DNA of 64,000 nucleotides from Oscillospiraceae bacterium (GCA_015064895.1 SVRI01000003.1:1-64000); one strand, 5' to 3'. Shown: positions 1-8,432, counted from the first letter of the stretch. Notes: generated from the sequence alone by a model not told the origin. Translations and numbers: made by a program.

Positions 1-276
1 ACAGCGTAACGAGTATAGGCGATTATGCGTTCAGTAATTGCTACAGCCTTACAAGTATAGAAATCCCCGACAGCGTAACGAGTATAGGTGATTCTGCGTT
101 CTCTGTTTGCAACAGCCTTACAAGTATAGAAATCCCCGACAGCGTAACGAGCATAGGTGATTCTGCGTTCTCTGCTTGCAACAGCCTTACAAGTATAGAA
201 ATCCCCGACAGCGTAACGAGTATAGGTGATTATGCGTTCAATGATTGCGACAGCCTTGAAACAGTTTACTACAGCG
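1..276 (+). repeat. Four 69-bp tandem repeats encoding LRR units
   Basis: Copies begin at 1, 70, 139 and 208 (shared word acagcgtaac) and differ at only a few bases. They are in frame with the LRR protein, each giving one 23-residue repeat. Such near-identity points to recent expansion or homogenisation. Confidence 0.9.
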
Positions 277-635
277 GTACTGAAGAAGAATGGAACGAGA
301 TTGATGTTGGTGAAGAAAATGACTCATTACTTGAAGCAGAAATTATCTTCAACTATGTTTCCGAAGACGTTGTTTACGAAATTGAGGAAAACGAGACTCA
401 AGAGAAAATTAACGAAAACGATGTGAAAGACCCCGAAAATTCGGAAAAGTCTGAAGAATCCAAAAAACCTAAAAAGAACAAAGATTCACAAGCAAACGCC
501 GCCTCGGAAGCAACCTCGGATGGCGAAAACAACGTTATAATTGTAGTTGCCGTATGCATTGCGGTTGTGTTCCTGATTATCGGAGCTGCGGTTGTCACGG
601 TGGTTTTGGTAAATAAAAAGAAGAAAAATAAATAA
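3..635 (+). CDS. BspA-type leucine-rich-repeat surface protein, 3' end only
   Basis: The reading frame is open from the window edge, so the N-terminus is missing. The visible 210 residues begin with four 23-residue LRR_5 repeats of the form [19 protein letters not shown], followed by the usual end cap ([15 protein letters not shown]), an acidic and lysine-rich linker, one transmembrane helix at about residues 177-199 of the fragment ([20 protein letters not shown]) and a short KKKKNK tail. This is the architecture of clostridial BspA-like surface proteins, which are usually implicated in adhesion or host contact. It has no LPXTG sortase signal; the single helix with a lysine tail is the anchor. 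The protease at 14,856 uses the same kind of anchor. A good terminator follows. Family assignment is firm, ligand unknown. Confidence 0.85.
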   Translation, partial: SVTSIGDYAFSNCYSLTSIEIPDSVTSIGDSAFSVCNSLTSIEIPDSVTSIGDSAFSACNSLTSIEIPDSVTSIGDYAFNDCDSLETVYYSGTEEEWNEIDVGEENDSLLEAEIIFNYVSEDVVYEIEENETQEKINENDVKDPENSEKSEESKKPKKNKDSQANAASEATSDGENNVIIVVAVCIAVVFLIIGAAVVTVVLVNKKKKNK

Positions 636-675
636 CAGTAATCTAGTAAATAAACAGATTTGAATAAAAAAACAC

Positions 676-699
676 GGGCGGAATTACTCCGCCCTTTTT
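676..699 (+). terminator. Intrinsic terminator of the LRR gene
   Basis: Stem gggcgga/tccgccc with loop attac, followed by five T. It lies 40 bp after the LRR stop codon. Confidence 0.85.
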
Positions 700-787
700 G
701 TTTTGTCATGTCTTCTCGAAGCCAAAGGATCTTATCTGTATAGGGAAAAAGTACATTATGTCAGTAACGCAAGGCTGAAATTACTTC

Positions 788-850
788 TTCATTCCGCATT
801 TTGCATTTTGCATTTAACTCCTAACTCCTAACTCCTAACTTCTAACTCTT
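788..850. repeat. TTAGGAG heptamer tract (minus strand) with AAATGCAAAATG words
   Basis: On the minus strand this reads as tandem TTAGGAG heptamers followed by AAATGCAAAATGCGGAATG. The same composite occurs at 3147, 37544, 38613, 38793 and 38928. It sits directly against the stop codon of the cysteine-rich gene. Confidence 0.75.
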
Positions 851-1841
851 AATGGCATCCGCAGCCGCAATTACCTGTGTGCGTCGTCGTTGTCGTAGTA
901 CCAAGAACATTTGCCATGGGTGTCACCACATCCTTGCAGCCTTCACCGCCTGCAATGCCCGAGGAAAGAGCACCGGCAGAGGCAGGGTAGAAGTCGCAGG
1001 TGGGGAATGCCATGCTCTTGAAGATTTCGCAAGGATCGGAAGCGGTGTCGGAAAGAACATTGCTTTCACGGTTGGGAATGCAGTATTCGGCGGAGTTGAT
1101 GAGAAGCGAAACGGGTCTTTCAATCTTTATGAGCGAGAAAAGACCGAGGGTTACATAGAGACATTTTGCGCCCATATCCTGGGGCATGGGAGTACAACCG
1201 CAGCACTGGCAAAGGTTTTCGGGTATCTGTTCAATGGGACAGCAGCAGGTACCGCAGTGCCAGTTTCTGTCGGCAAGCTTGACGGACAGAACAATGGGAG
1301 AAGCCACTTCAAGCTGAACCTTGGGTGTGTTTGCCATGTTTTGGGTAAAGGCATCGGCAGGAAGTGCGGCACAGATGTCGTTGTGTACCGTGTCAGAGGT
1401 GAAAACGCTGACGTTGCCGTCACCGCCGAACATTATCGACTGCTTGTCGAATACGGCAATACCGCAGAATTCTCTTGCCCTTCCCATTACGCAGGCTTCA
1501 AAGCAGAGACGGAAGTAGTAACGAACGGAAATGGAATAGTAGCCCTTGTTGAAGGCAACGTCGGACACCGAAATGCTTGCCCATAAAACCTCGGCACACT
1601 TGGAACGAAGATTGGATGCGTTGTCAATGATTTCCTGAGCCTCGGGACCTAAGTACACTCTTAAATCTTCAATACATTCCTTGTCTTTTGCCGAATCGTA
1701 GATTTTGTTTACGTCGATGCAGGTGGACTTGTCATTTGTGCCGTTTTGTGTGCTTGTGCCGAGAACGGCGTTTGCCGCGTTCTGTGCAAGGGAACCCGAT
1801 GCGGTGCAGGAACGGGAATTTGTGCAGGATTTGTCTGACAT
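849..1841 (-). CDS. Conserved cysteine-rich clostridial protein, function unknown
   Basis: 330 residues, no signal peptide and no membrane segment. The start is the ATG at 1841, because GGAGG lies 8 bases before it; an upstream in-frame ATG has no ribosome site. About 20 cysteines fall in clusters (CGTCCCP, CQCCGC, and a C-terminal HTGNCGCGCH tail), suggesting metal binding or disulfide cross-linking. The segment around residues 45-115 (KIYDSAKDKECIEDLRVYL, then ISVRYYFRLCFEACV) resembles a widespread uncharacterised Clostridia family that I know only as hypothetical; a spore-coat role is a guess from cysteine content. The gene stands alone, with its own intergenic regions on both sides. Confidence 0.7.
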   Translation of the reverse strand: MSDKSCTNSRSCTASGSLAQNAANAVLGTSTQNGTNDKSTCIDVNKIYDSAKDKECIEDLRVYLGPEAQEIIDNASNLRSKCAEVLWASISVSDVAFNKGYYSISVRYYFRLCFEACVMGRAREFCGIAVFDKQSIMFGGDGNVSVFTSDTVHNDICAALPADAFTQNMANTPKVQLEVASPIVLSVKLADRNWHCGTCCCPIEQIPENLCQCCGCTPMPQDMGAKCLYVTLGLFSLIKIERPVSLLINSAEYCIPNRESNVLSDTASDPCEIFKSMAFPTCDFYPASAGALSSGIAGGEGCKDVVTPMANVLGTTTTTTHTGNCGCGCH

Positions 1842-2018
1842 AGGAAAAACCTCCGGAAAGTTTATTAAAGACACTTTTTTGCTGTCTTCAATGTCATTGT
1901 ATGCTTGGGGGTGGTTTTTGGTTAAAAAATAGGCGGATTGTTTATAAAATATATCTTTTTTTGATTTGTATCGTGATATATAATAGATTCAGAAAGACAT
2001 AGACGGAGGAAGTTTATT

Positions 2019-3152
2019 ATGAAATACCGCCACATTGAAAAACTTAATATCGACGTATCAGCCTTCGGACTCGGCTGTATGCGTTTTCCCATGACAAAGG
2101 ATGAAAACGGCAGGGAAGTTGTCGATGAAAAAATTTCAACCGAAATTATCCGTGCCTGTATAGACGGCGGCGTAAACTATATAGATACCGCCTACGTATA
2201 CTCGAATGGTTTAAACGAACACTATGTCGGACTTGCCCTTCGTGACGGCTACCGTGAAAAGGTGTACCTTGCCACAAAACTTCCCGTGTGGGACTGCGAC
2301 GGCAAGGACTATATGTATTCAAAATTCGAGGAACAGTGCAAGCGTCTCGGAACAGACTACATAGATTTTTACCTTGTACATTGCCTGACGGGCGAAAAGT
2401 GGAGAAAGGTAAAAGAGCTGGGCATATGCGAATTTCTCGACGACCTTAAGGCAAAAGGCAGAATCAAGTATGCCTGCTTCTCGTTCCATGACAATTACGA
2501 AGCCTTTGAAGAAATAGTGACGGGCTATAACTGGGATATGTGCCAGTTGCAGTTCAACTATATGGACATCGAAAATCAGGCGGGACTCAAGGGTGTTAAG
2601 CTCGCAGGAAAACTGGGTATTCCCGTTGTAATTATGGAGGGACTTCTCGGCGGAAAGCTCGCCAATGTCCCGAGTGACGTAAAGGAACATTTCAAGGCGG
2701 CAAATCCCGATATGAGCCCTGTTGAATGGGCATTCAGATGGCTGTGTAACTTCCCCGAGGTTGCCACAGTCCTTTCGGGTGTTGCCACCATGGAGCAGGC
2801 TGTCGATAACCTCAAAATTTTCGACAGATGTGACGTGGGAATCATGTCGAAGGCGGAGCTTCAGACGGTAGCAGAAGCACGTGAAATCTATAAAAAGCGC
2901 ATCAAGGTAGACTGCACCGGCTGTGAATATTGCATGCCTTGTCCCATGGGAGTTGAGATTCCCAAGATTTTCGCAAAGTGGAACTACTCTTATATGTACG
3001 ACATCAAAGACGGCAGCTATAAAAAGCTCGTCGAGGAAAACAAGGACGCATCTCAATGTATCGAGTGCCGTGCCTGCATGGATAAGTGCCCTCAGGGCTT
3101 TGATATTCCCGAAATGCTCAAGAACGCAAACGAACACCTGATAAGGAGTTAG
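2019..3152 (+). CDS. Aldo/keto reductase with C-terminal 4Fe-4S domain
   Basis: 377 residues. Residues 1-280 form the AKR TIM barrel (GLGCMRFPM near the start, then DTAYVYSNGLNEHYVG with the catalytic Asp and Tyr). The C-terminus carries two ferredoxin-like cysteine groups, CTGCEYCMPCPMGV and CIECRACMDKCPQGF, each ending in CP. This class probably reduces carbonyl groups with electrons from or to Fe-S clusters rather than only NADPH; the substrate cannot be told from sequence. ACGGAGG lies 8 bases before the ATG. It is monocistronic: heptamer and palindromic repeats start right at its stop codon. A TATAAT at 1989-1994 is a likely -10 box, but I do not see a clear -35. Confidence 0.88.
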   Translation: MKYRHIEKLNIDVSAFGLGCMRFPMTKDENGREVVDEKISTEIIRACIDGGVNYIDTAYVYSNGLNEHYVGLALRDGYREKVYLATKLPVWDCDGKDYMYSKFEEQCKRLGTDYIDFYLVHCLTGEKWRKVKELGICEFLDDLKAKGRIKYACFSFHDNYEAFEEIVTGYNWDMCQLQFNYMDIENQAGLKGVKLAGKLGIPVVIMEGLLGGKLANVPSDVKEHFKAANPDMSPVEWAFRWLCNFPEVATVLSGVATMEQAVDNLKIFDRCDVGIMSKAELQTVAEAREIYKKRIKVDCTGCEYCMPCPMGVEIPKIFAKWNYSYMYDIKDGSYKKLVEENKDASQCIECRACMDKCPQGFDIPEMLKNANEHLIRS

Positions 3153-3413
3153 GAGTTAGGAGTTAAATGCAAAATGCGGAATGAGTTTGGTCGGTCGGGT
3201 TTATGCCGACCAAACGGGGTGTTTGTGCGACACCAAAGGATTGCTAATTTCGAATGTTGCCCGTGAATTTGCTGTCGGGCTGTCCCGACTGCCGACCAAA
3301 CGGGGTTGTTTGTGCGACACCAAGGGCTTGATTATTTCGAACATTTCCCGTGAATTGTCAGCGCGGATTCCGCACCGTGAATTGCCGGCGGGTGCTCCCG
3401 CCGCTAAGGCTTT
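3144..3413. repeat. Palindromic repeat family A, two partial copies in tandem
   Basis: Module order: TTAGGAG heptamers, AAATGC words, the hairpin GTTTGGTCGG/CCGACCAAAC (3186-3217), the word TGCGACACCAA, the word CCCGTGAATT, then a GC-rich hairpin ending GCCGCTAAGG. A second partial copy starts near 3290. Related copies lie at 21791, 21936, 28810, 37564, 38641, 38819, 41850, 50848 and 55545. The last module overlaps the stop codon of the minus-strand DUF6291 gene. Confidence 0.8.
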
Positions 3414-4132
3414 TCAAATATGTCTTCAAATTCAAAATCAAACCCTGCTTCTATTGCTTTACGGTGCTTTTCTTCGGCTTCGGCAGTATGATAAACACCG
3501 TTTTTACGCATATGGTCCTGAACCCAGCCTCGCAAATCCTCAAAGTGACAGGCACTGCTGAATCCCGGCTTTCGCTTTATGTATCTCGACAGGCAGTCAA
3601 CGGATTTTTCATATCCGTCATACCCAAGCTCGACAATCAGCTTTGCTTTTTCTGTTGCTGAAAGAAATACGTTTTTATATTCTCCTACGGGGAGTGTGTT
3701 TGAGCCGGCTTTGTCCGGCTCTTTTTGTATATTATCATACACATTCTCATTATTATTATCATTATCATTAACATTAACATTGTCATTAAGGTTGTTTTCG
3801 GTTGTTTTTCGGTTGTTTTCGGTTGTTTCCTGACTGTATGTTATTTTCTTCAGTGCATTGGTGTTTCCCTTGGGAGCACCGCCTTTTCTGCCGTTTTCTA
3901 CACGGCGTTTGTATCTTTTTTTAGCTTTGTCAATTACGGGTTTTGAAAAATTAAAGGCGGAAATTACGTTATAATTTTTACTTTGCGGTATTATTCCGTA
4001 AAAACCGTAATCAAGTATGGCGTACAGCGCATCTGCCTTGCTTCTCGGCGGATATTCTTTTATTGCCTCATATATTCCGCGGTATAATACCATACTTTCG
4101 TTTTGGATGTTTTCGTTGTTGTCCTGATTCAT
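3404..4132 (-). CDS. DUF6291 phage-type protein, probable replication-associated
   Basis: 242 residues. Residues 14-100 match the DUF6291 pattern (YRGIYEAIKEYPPRSKADALYAI, then VIDKAKKRYKRRVENGRKGG), a family found mostly in prophages and phage-like elements of Firmicutes near replication genes. A low-complexity Asn/Asp linker follows (DNVNVNDNDNNNENVYDN). The C-terminal part, residues 165-235, is a helical domain typical of phage replication-initiator or helicase-loader proteins (GYEKSVDCLSRYIKRKPGF). No other phage gene is nearby, so it is an orphan. Its strong promoter and two LexA-like boxes lie at 4173-4221. The stop codon falls inside the edge of a family A repeat. Confidence 0.75.
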   Translation of the reverse strand: MNQDNNENIQNESMVLYRGIYEAIKEYPPRSKADALYAILDYGFYGIIPQSKNYNVISAFNFSKPVIDKAKKRYKRRVENGRKGGAPKGNTNALKKITYSQETTENNRKTTENNLNDNVNVNDNDNNNENVYDNIQKEPDKAGSNTLPVGEYKNVFLSATEKAKLIVELGYDGYEKSVDCLSRYIKRKPGFSSACHFEDLRGWVQDHMRKNGVYHTAEAEEKHRKAIEAGFDFEFEDIFEKP

Positions 4133-4172
4133 TCAATCTCTCCTTTTTTTTGAAGTTTTATTTTATGTATAT

Positions 4173-4201
4173 ATTATAGCACAAATGTTCGAAAATGTCA
4201 A
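4173..4201 (-). promoter_or_regulatory. Promoter of the DUF6291 gene
   Basis: On the minus strand TTGACA (4196-4201), a 17-bp spacer, then TATAAT (4173-4178): a full consensus. The spacer holds the box GAACATTTGTGC, so a bound repressor would block it. Confidence 0.8.
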
Positions 4202-4221
4202 TGAAAAAAGTACAAATGTTC
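4179..4221. promoter_or_regulatory. Two LexA-like operator boxes
   Basis: GCACAAATGTTC at 4179-4190 and GTACAAATGTTC at 4210-4221, 31 bp apart, about three helical turns. The Gram-positive LexA box is GAAC-N4-GTTC; here one half-site is GTTC and the other differs at one base. The first box is inside the DUF6291 promoter spacer. Identification as an SOS operator is inference. Confidence 0.5.
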
Positions 4222-4262
4222 TAAAGAATGTCATTTTATATGCGGAAAAGTTGAAAAAACTA

Positions 4263-4291
4263 TTGATAATTCAATTTATATGTAGTATAAT
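4263..4291 (+). promoter_or_regulatory. Promoter of the DUF1015 gene
   Basis: TTGATA, 17-bp spacer, TATAAT. It diverges from the DUF6291 promoter, with the second LexA-like box between the two. Confidence 0.75.
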
Positions 4292-4329
4292 AATATGAAT
4301 TACTTTATAGAAATTGGGTGAGTATAATT

Positions 4330-5625
4330 ATGGCAGAAGTAAAAGCTTTTAAAGCACTGCGTTTTACCGAAAGAGCAGGGGACATTTCAAAGAATGTCTG
4401 CCCGCCCTATGACATTATCAGCGAAGAAGAAAGACTTGACTATATAAAGACAAGCGAAAACAACATAATAAGACTCGAAAAGCCTGTGGGCGATAATGCT
4501 TATGAGAATGCAAAGAAGCTCTATCTCGAAATGAGCGACAAGGGCATCATCGACTGCGACGAAAAGAAGGGTATTTACGTATACGAGGAAGAATTTGATG
4601 CCCTCGGAAACCGATACAAAATCAAGGGCATATTCGTAAGAGTCCGTCTTGAAGAATTTGACAAGAAGGTTGTGCTTCCCCACGAGGAAACACTTTCAAA
4701 AGCAAAGCAGGACAGATTTGACCTCATGTGCTCCACCTTCTGCAACTTCAGCCCCATCTACTGTATGTACACCGACGAAAAGAGAGAGATTTCTTCCCTT
4801 GTTGATGTAATGTCAGCTGGGGACGCAGAGGTTGAATTTACGGCACGTGACGGCGTTATCCAGAGAATCTGGAAGTGCGAGGACGAAAGTGTTACAGACA
4901 AGGTTGAGGAGCTTTTCAAAGACAAACAGCTCTTTATTGCCGACGGCCACCACAGATACGAAACAGGACTTCGTTTCAGAAACCACCTTATTGACAAGGG
5001 TGTAATCAAAGACCGCGACCACGATGCTAACTTCATTATGATGTTCCTTATCGACATGGAAAACTCGGGTCTTGTTGTATTCCCCACACACAGAATGGTG
5101 ACGGGACTTGAGAATTTTGACCTTGACAAGGCACTTGACGGCATGAAGCAGTATTTTGACGTGACAGAAATTGCCGAAGCCGACGTTGACAAGGCACTTT
5201 CCGAAAATGCCGACAACAAGGCAAACGTGCTTGCCGCACCCGACGGAAAATTCTATCTGTCTGTTATGAAGGCGGATGCCGAAAAGAAGCTGTCGGAAAT
5301 GAACCCCGATAAGTCCGATTCCTACAAGGGACTTGACGTTACGGTGCTTCACTCCTTAATCCTTGAAAATGTACTCGGCATTGACAAGGAAAACATGGCA
5401 CAGCAGATAAACTTAAAGTATACAAGAGACAAGGACGAAGCAATTGAGTCGGTAAAGTCGGGCAAGGCAAACTGCTCCTTTATCATCAATGCAACAAAGG
5501 TTGAGGAAATAAAGGCGGTTGCTCTTGCAAACGAAAAAATGCCTCAGAAGTCTACATATTTCTATCCTAAACTTATTACGGGTCTTGTGATGAACAGACT
5601 TTCCGATAAGGAGATTCTGAGATAA
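4330..5625 (+). CDS. DUF1015 family protein
   Basis: 431 residues from the ATG at 4330; the upstream GTG at 4318 is in frame but overlaps the only ribosome-site-like run (GGGTG). The protein starts AEVKAFKALRF, has CPPYDIISEEE near residue 25, and the family's signature ADGHHRYETGLRFRN near residue 212. DUF1015 proteins are common in Clostridia and Bacteroidetes and have been annotated as HPr-kinase-like or SpoIIE-like without firm biochemical support, so no reaction is assigned. Soluble, no signal peptide. Followed by an inverted-repeat element rather than a co-transcribed gene. Confidence 0.88.
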   Translation: MAEVKAFKALRFTERAGDISKNVCPPYDIISEEERLDYIKTSENNIIRLEKPVGDNAYENAKKLYLEMSDKGIIDCDEKKGIYVYEEEFDALGNRYKIKGIFVRVRLEEFDKKVVLPHEETLSKAKQDRFDLMCSTFCNFSPIYCMYTDEKREISSLVDVMSAGDAEVEFTARDGVIQRIWKCEDESVTDKVEELFKDKQLFIADGHHRYETGLRFRNHLIDKGVIKDRDHDANFIMMFLIDMENSGLVVFPTHRMVTGLENFDLDKALDGMKQYFDVTEIAEADVDKALSENADNKANVLAAPDGKFYLSVMKADAEKKLSEMNPDKSDSYKGLDVTVLHSLILENVLGIDKENMAQQINLKYTRDKDEAIESVKSGKANCSFIINATKVEEIKAVALANEKMPQKSTYFYPKLITGLVMNRLSDKEILR

Positions 5626-5650
5626 CAAATCTACACCAAACACAAACGGT

Positions 5651-5764
5651 GTAGGGGACGGCCTCCCGGACGTCCTGTTTGTAATTTTCAAAAAAACATT
5701 GAATTCAAAAATCCGTTTGTCTTTAAAAAGAATCATTCGGGACGTCGAGGACGCCGTCCCCTAC
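5651..5764. mobile_element. MITE-like element, family C, 114 bp
   Basis: Ends are inverted repeats: GTAGGGGACGGCCTCCCGG on the left, and GTAGGGGACGGCGTCCTCGA on the right when read on the other strand, enclosing an AT-rich core. No coding capacity. The copy at 30110-30210 has the same two ends in swapped order, so it lies in the opposite orientation. No target duplication is evident. Confidence 0.75.
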
Positions 5765-5801
5765 GACATAAAGATAATACAACCGAAAGGACAAATAAAT
5801 T

Positions 5802-8429
5802 ATGCCAAAAGAATTACAAAAGAACTACGACCCTTCCACAAGCGAAGAAAAAATATACAGGGCTTGGGAAGATAACGGTTGTTTTAAGCCCTCGGGCGAT
5901 AAGACAAAAGACCCCTATACAATCGTTATCCCCCCGCCAAACGTAACAGGTCAGCTCCACATGGGCCACGCCCTTGACGACACCTTGCAGGATATCCTTA
6001 TCCGTTACAAGAGAATGAAGGGCTTTGACACACTCTGGGTTCCCGGTACAGACCATGCAGGTATTGCGACACAGATTAAGGTTGAAGAAAACCTCAGAAA
6101 AGAAGAAGGTTTAACACGTTACGACCTCGGACGTGAAAAATTCCTCGAACGTGTATGGGACTGGAAGAACCAGTACGGCAACAGAATCATTATGCAGTTA
6201 AAGAAGCTCGGTTGCTCCTGCGACTGGTCAAAATTACGCTTCACAATGGACGAAGGCTGTTCCAAGGCTGTAAAGGAAGTGTTTGTAAACCTTTACGACA
6301 AGGGACTTATCTACAAGGGCCACAGAATTGCAAACTGGTGTCCCCACTGTTTAACTGCCCTTTCTGATGCAGAAGTAGAAAACCCCGAACAGCAGGGTGC
6401 ATACTGGCACATCAAGTATAAGGCAGTTGACAGCGACGACTATGTAGTAGTTGCCACAACCCGTCCCGAAACGCTTTTCGGCGATACAGCAGTAGCTGTT
6501 AACCCCGAGGACAAGAGATACGCACATCTTGTAGGCAAGTGCGTTGTTGTGCCTTTTGTAAACAGAGAAATACCCATTATTACAGACGAATATGCCGACA
6601 TGGAAAAGGGTACGGGCTGCGTTAAGATTACACCTGCCCACGACCCCAACGACTTCCTTGTAGGACAGCGACATGACCTTGAACAGATTGTTGTTATGAA
6701 CGACGATGCAACCCTCAACAGCGTTGCAGGTAAGTTCGAGGGCATGGACAGATACGAAGCAAGAAAGCAGATTGTCAAAGAGCTTGAAGAAATGGGAATT
6801 TTGGTTAAGGTTGAACCCACAGTTCACAACGTAGGTGTCTGCTACAGATGCGGTACTACCGTTGAACCCCTCATTTCCGACCAGTGGTTTGTAAAGATGC
6901 AGCCTTTAGCTGAGCCTGCAATTGAGGCAGTAAGAGACGGCACAATCAAGTTTATTCCCGACAATCAGGCAAAGAAGTACTTTAACTGGATGGAAAACAT
7001 CCATGACTGGTGTATTTCCCGTCAGCTTTGGTGGGGACACAGAATTCCTGCCTTCTACTGCGACAAGTGCGGTAAGATGATTGTATCAAAGGAAGACGAA
7101 AAGATTTGTCCCGACTGCGGCGGGGAACTCCGTCAGGAAGAAGACGTACTCGACACATGGTTCTCATCTGCACTCTGGCCCTTCTCAACCCTCGGCTGGC
7201 CCGAAGAAACAGAGGATTTAAAGAGATACTATCCTACATCCACCCTTGTTACAGGCTATGACATTATTACATTCTGGGTAAGCCGTATGATTTTCTCGGG
7301 ACTTGAACACACAGGAAAAGCACCCTTTGAAAATGTACTTATCCACGGTCTTGTGCGTGACGAGCAGGGTCGAAAGATGTCAAAATCCCTCGGCAACGGT
7401 ATTGACCCGCTTGAAGTTATTGCTCAGTACGGTGCCGATGCTTTGAGATTTACACTTGTTACGGGTAATGCCCCCGGTAACGACATGAGATTCTCGTCTA
7501 CAAAGATGGACAATTCCCGTAACTTTGCAAACAAGCTTTGGAATGCTTCGCGTTTTGTACTTCTCAATCTCGACGACGATACAAAGCCCGTTATTCCAGA
7601 AACACTTCAGGTAGAAGACAAGTGGATTCTTACCCACTTCAACAATGCAGTAAAGGAAATCACAAGCAATCTCGACAAGTTCGAGCTTGGTATTGCGGCT
7701 GCAAAGCTCCACGAATTTATCTGGGACGTATTCTGCGACTGGTACATCGAGGTTGTAAAACCGAGACTCTTTGACAAGGGAAGTGAGGACAACAAGAATG
7801 CCCAGAGCGTGCTTCTCTACGTTCTCACAGGTATTCTCAAGCTCATTCATCCCTTTATGCCTTACATTTCCGAAGAAATCTGGTCTAACATCAATGTTTC
7901 CGATAAGATGCTCATTGTTTCCGATTATCCCGAATACGACGAAAAGCTCGACTTCGGCAGCGAATGTGCAAACATGGACAGAGTTATCGATGCAATAAAG
8001 AACGTAAGAAACACAAGAACAGGTATGAACGTACCTCCCTCAAGAAAGGCAAAGCTCTTTATCGTTTCCGACTATAAGGAATCCTTCAACGAAAAGACAA
8101 GCAAGTTCTTTGAAAGACTTGCGTCCGCTTCCGAGGTTGAAGTGGTTGACAGCTTTGACGGCGAGGGTGCTGTAAGTATCGTTTCCGACGGTGCAAAGAT
8201 TTTCATTCCCATGGCTGAAATGGTTGACCTTGAAAAGGAACGTGAAAGACTTGAAAAGGAAAAGGCAACGGCTCTTTCCGAAATCGACAGAGTAAATAAG
8301 AAGCTTTCAAATGCTTCCTTTGTTGACAAGGCTCCTGCGGCAGTGGTTGAAGCTGAAAAGGCAAAGCTCGCAAAATATACCGAAATGCTCAAGAATGTCG
8401 AGGATATGCTTAACAATTTAGGTAAGTGA
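5802..8429 (+). CDS. valS: Valine--tRNA ligase
   Basis: 875 residues, the usual bacterial ValRS length. Class I synthetase signatures are intact: HMGH at residues 53-56 within PPPNVTGQLHMGHAL, and KMSKS near residue 525 (GRKMSKSLGNGIDPLE). The editing domain lies between them (ATTRPETLFGDTAVAVNPED). The C-terminal 60 residues form the Val-RS coiled-coil arm (LEKERERLEKEKATALSEI). It charges tRNA-Val in the cytoplasm. A GAAAGGA ribosome site precedes the ATG. The family C element lies immediately upstream, so the promoter is either within it or before it; I see no T-box leader. Confidence 0.98.
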   Translation: MPKELQKNYDPSTSEEKIYRAWEDNGCFKPSGDKTKDPYTIVIPPPNVTGQLHMGHALDDTLQDILIRYKRMKGFDTLWVPGTDHAGIATQIKVEENLRKEEGLTRYDLGREKFLERVWDWKNQYGNRIIMQLKKLGCSCDWSKLRFTMDEGCSKAVKEVFVNLYDKGLIYKGHRIANWCPHCLTALSDAEVENPEQQGAYWHIKYKAVDSDDYVVVATTRPETLFGDTAVAVNPEDKRYAHLVGKCVVVPFVNREIPIITDEYADMEKGTGCVKITPAHDPNDFLVGQRHDLEQIVVMNDDATLNSVAGKFEGMDRYEARKQIVKELEEMGILVKVEPTVHNVGVCYRCGTTVEPLISDQWFVKMQPLAEPAIEAVRDGTIKFIPDNQAKKYFNWMENIHDWCISRQLWWGHRIPAFYCDKCGKMIVSKEDEKICPDCGGELRQEEDVLDTWFSSALWPFSTLGWPEETEDLKRYYPTSTLVTGYDIITFWVSRMIFSGLEHTGKAPFENVLIHGLVRDEQGRKMSKSLGNGIDPLEVIAQYGADALRFTLVTGNAPGNDMRFSSTKMDNSRNFANKLWNASRFVLLNLDDDTKPVIPETLQVEDKWILTHFNNAVKEITSNLDKFELGIAAAKLHEFIWDVFCDWYIEVVKPRLFDKGSEDNKNAQSVLLYVLTGILKLIHPFMPYISEEIWSNINVSDKMLIVSDYPEYDEKLDFGSECANMDRVIDAIKNVRNTRTGMNVPPSRKAKLFIVSDYKESFNEKTSKFFERLASASEVEVVDSFDGEGAVSIVSDGAKIFIPMAEMVDLEKERERLEKEKATALSEIDRVNKKLSNASFVDKAPAAVVEAEKAKLAKYTEMLKNVEDMLNNLGK

Positions 8430-8432
8430 TAA

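Noticed and set aside
817..850. Telomere-like repeat because of TTAGGAG units
   Set aside because: The tracts are short, internal and repeated between ordinary bacterial genes; the likeness is superficial.
852..1586. A 244-codon open frame on the plus strand opposite the cysteine-rich gene
   Set aside because: It is the mirror of a real minus-strand gene, has no ribosome site and resembles no family; the minus-strand frame has GGAGG and conserved motifs.
3725..3830. Low-complexity ATTATTATC/ATTAACATT stretch, looking like a microsatellite
   Set aside because: It is the minus-strand coding sequence of the Asn/Asp linker of the DUF6291 protein, in frame and without a break.
3404..4132. Prophage
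   Set aside because: Only a single phage-type gene is present; no integrase, capsid, terminase or lysis gene lies around it.
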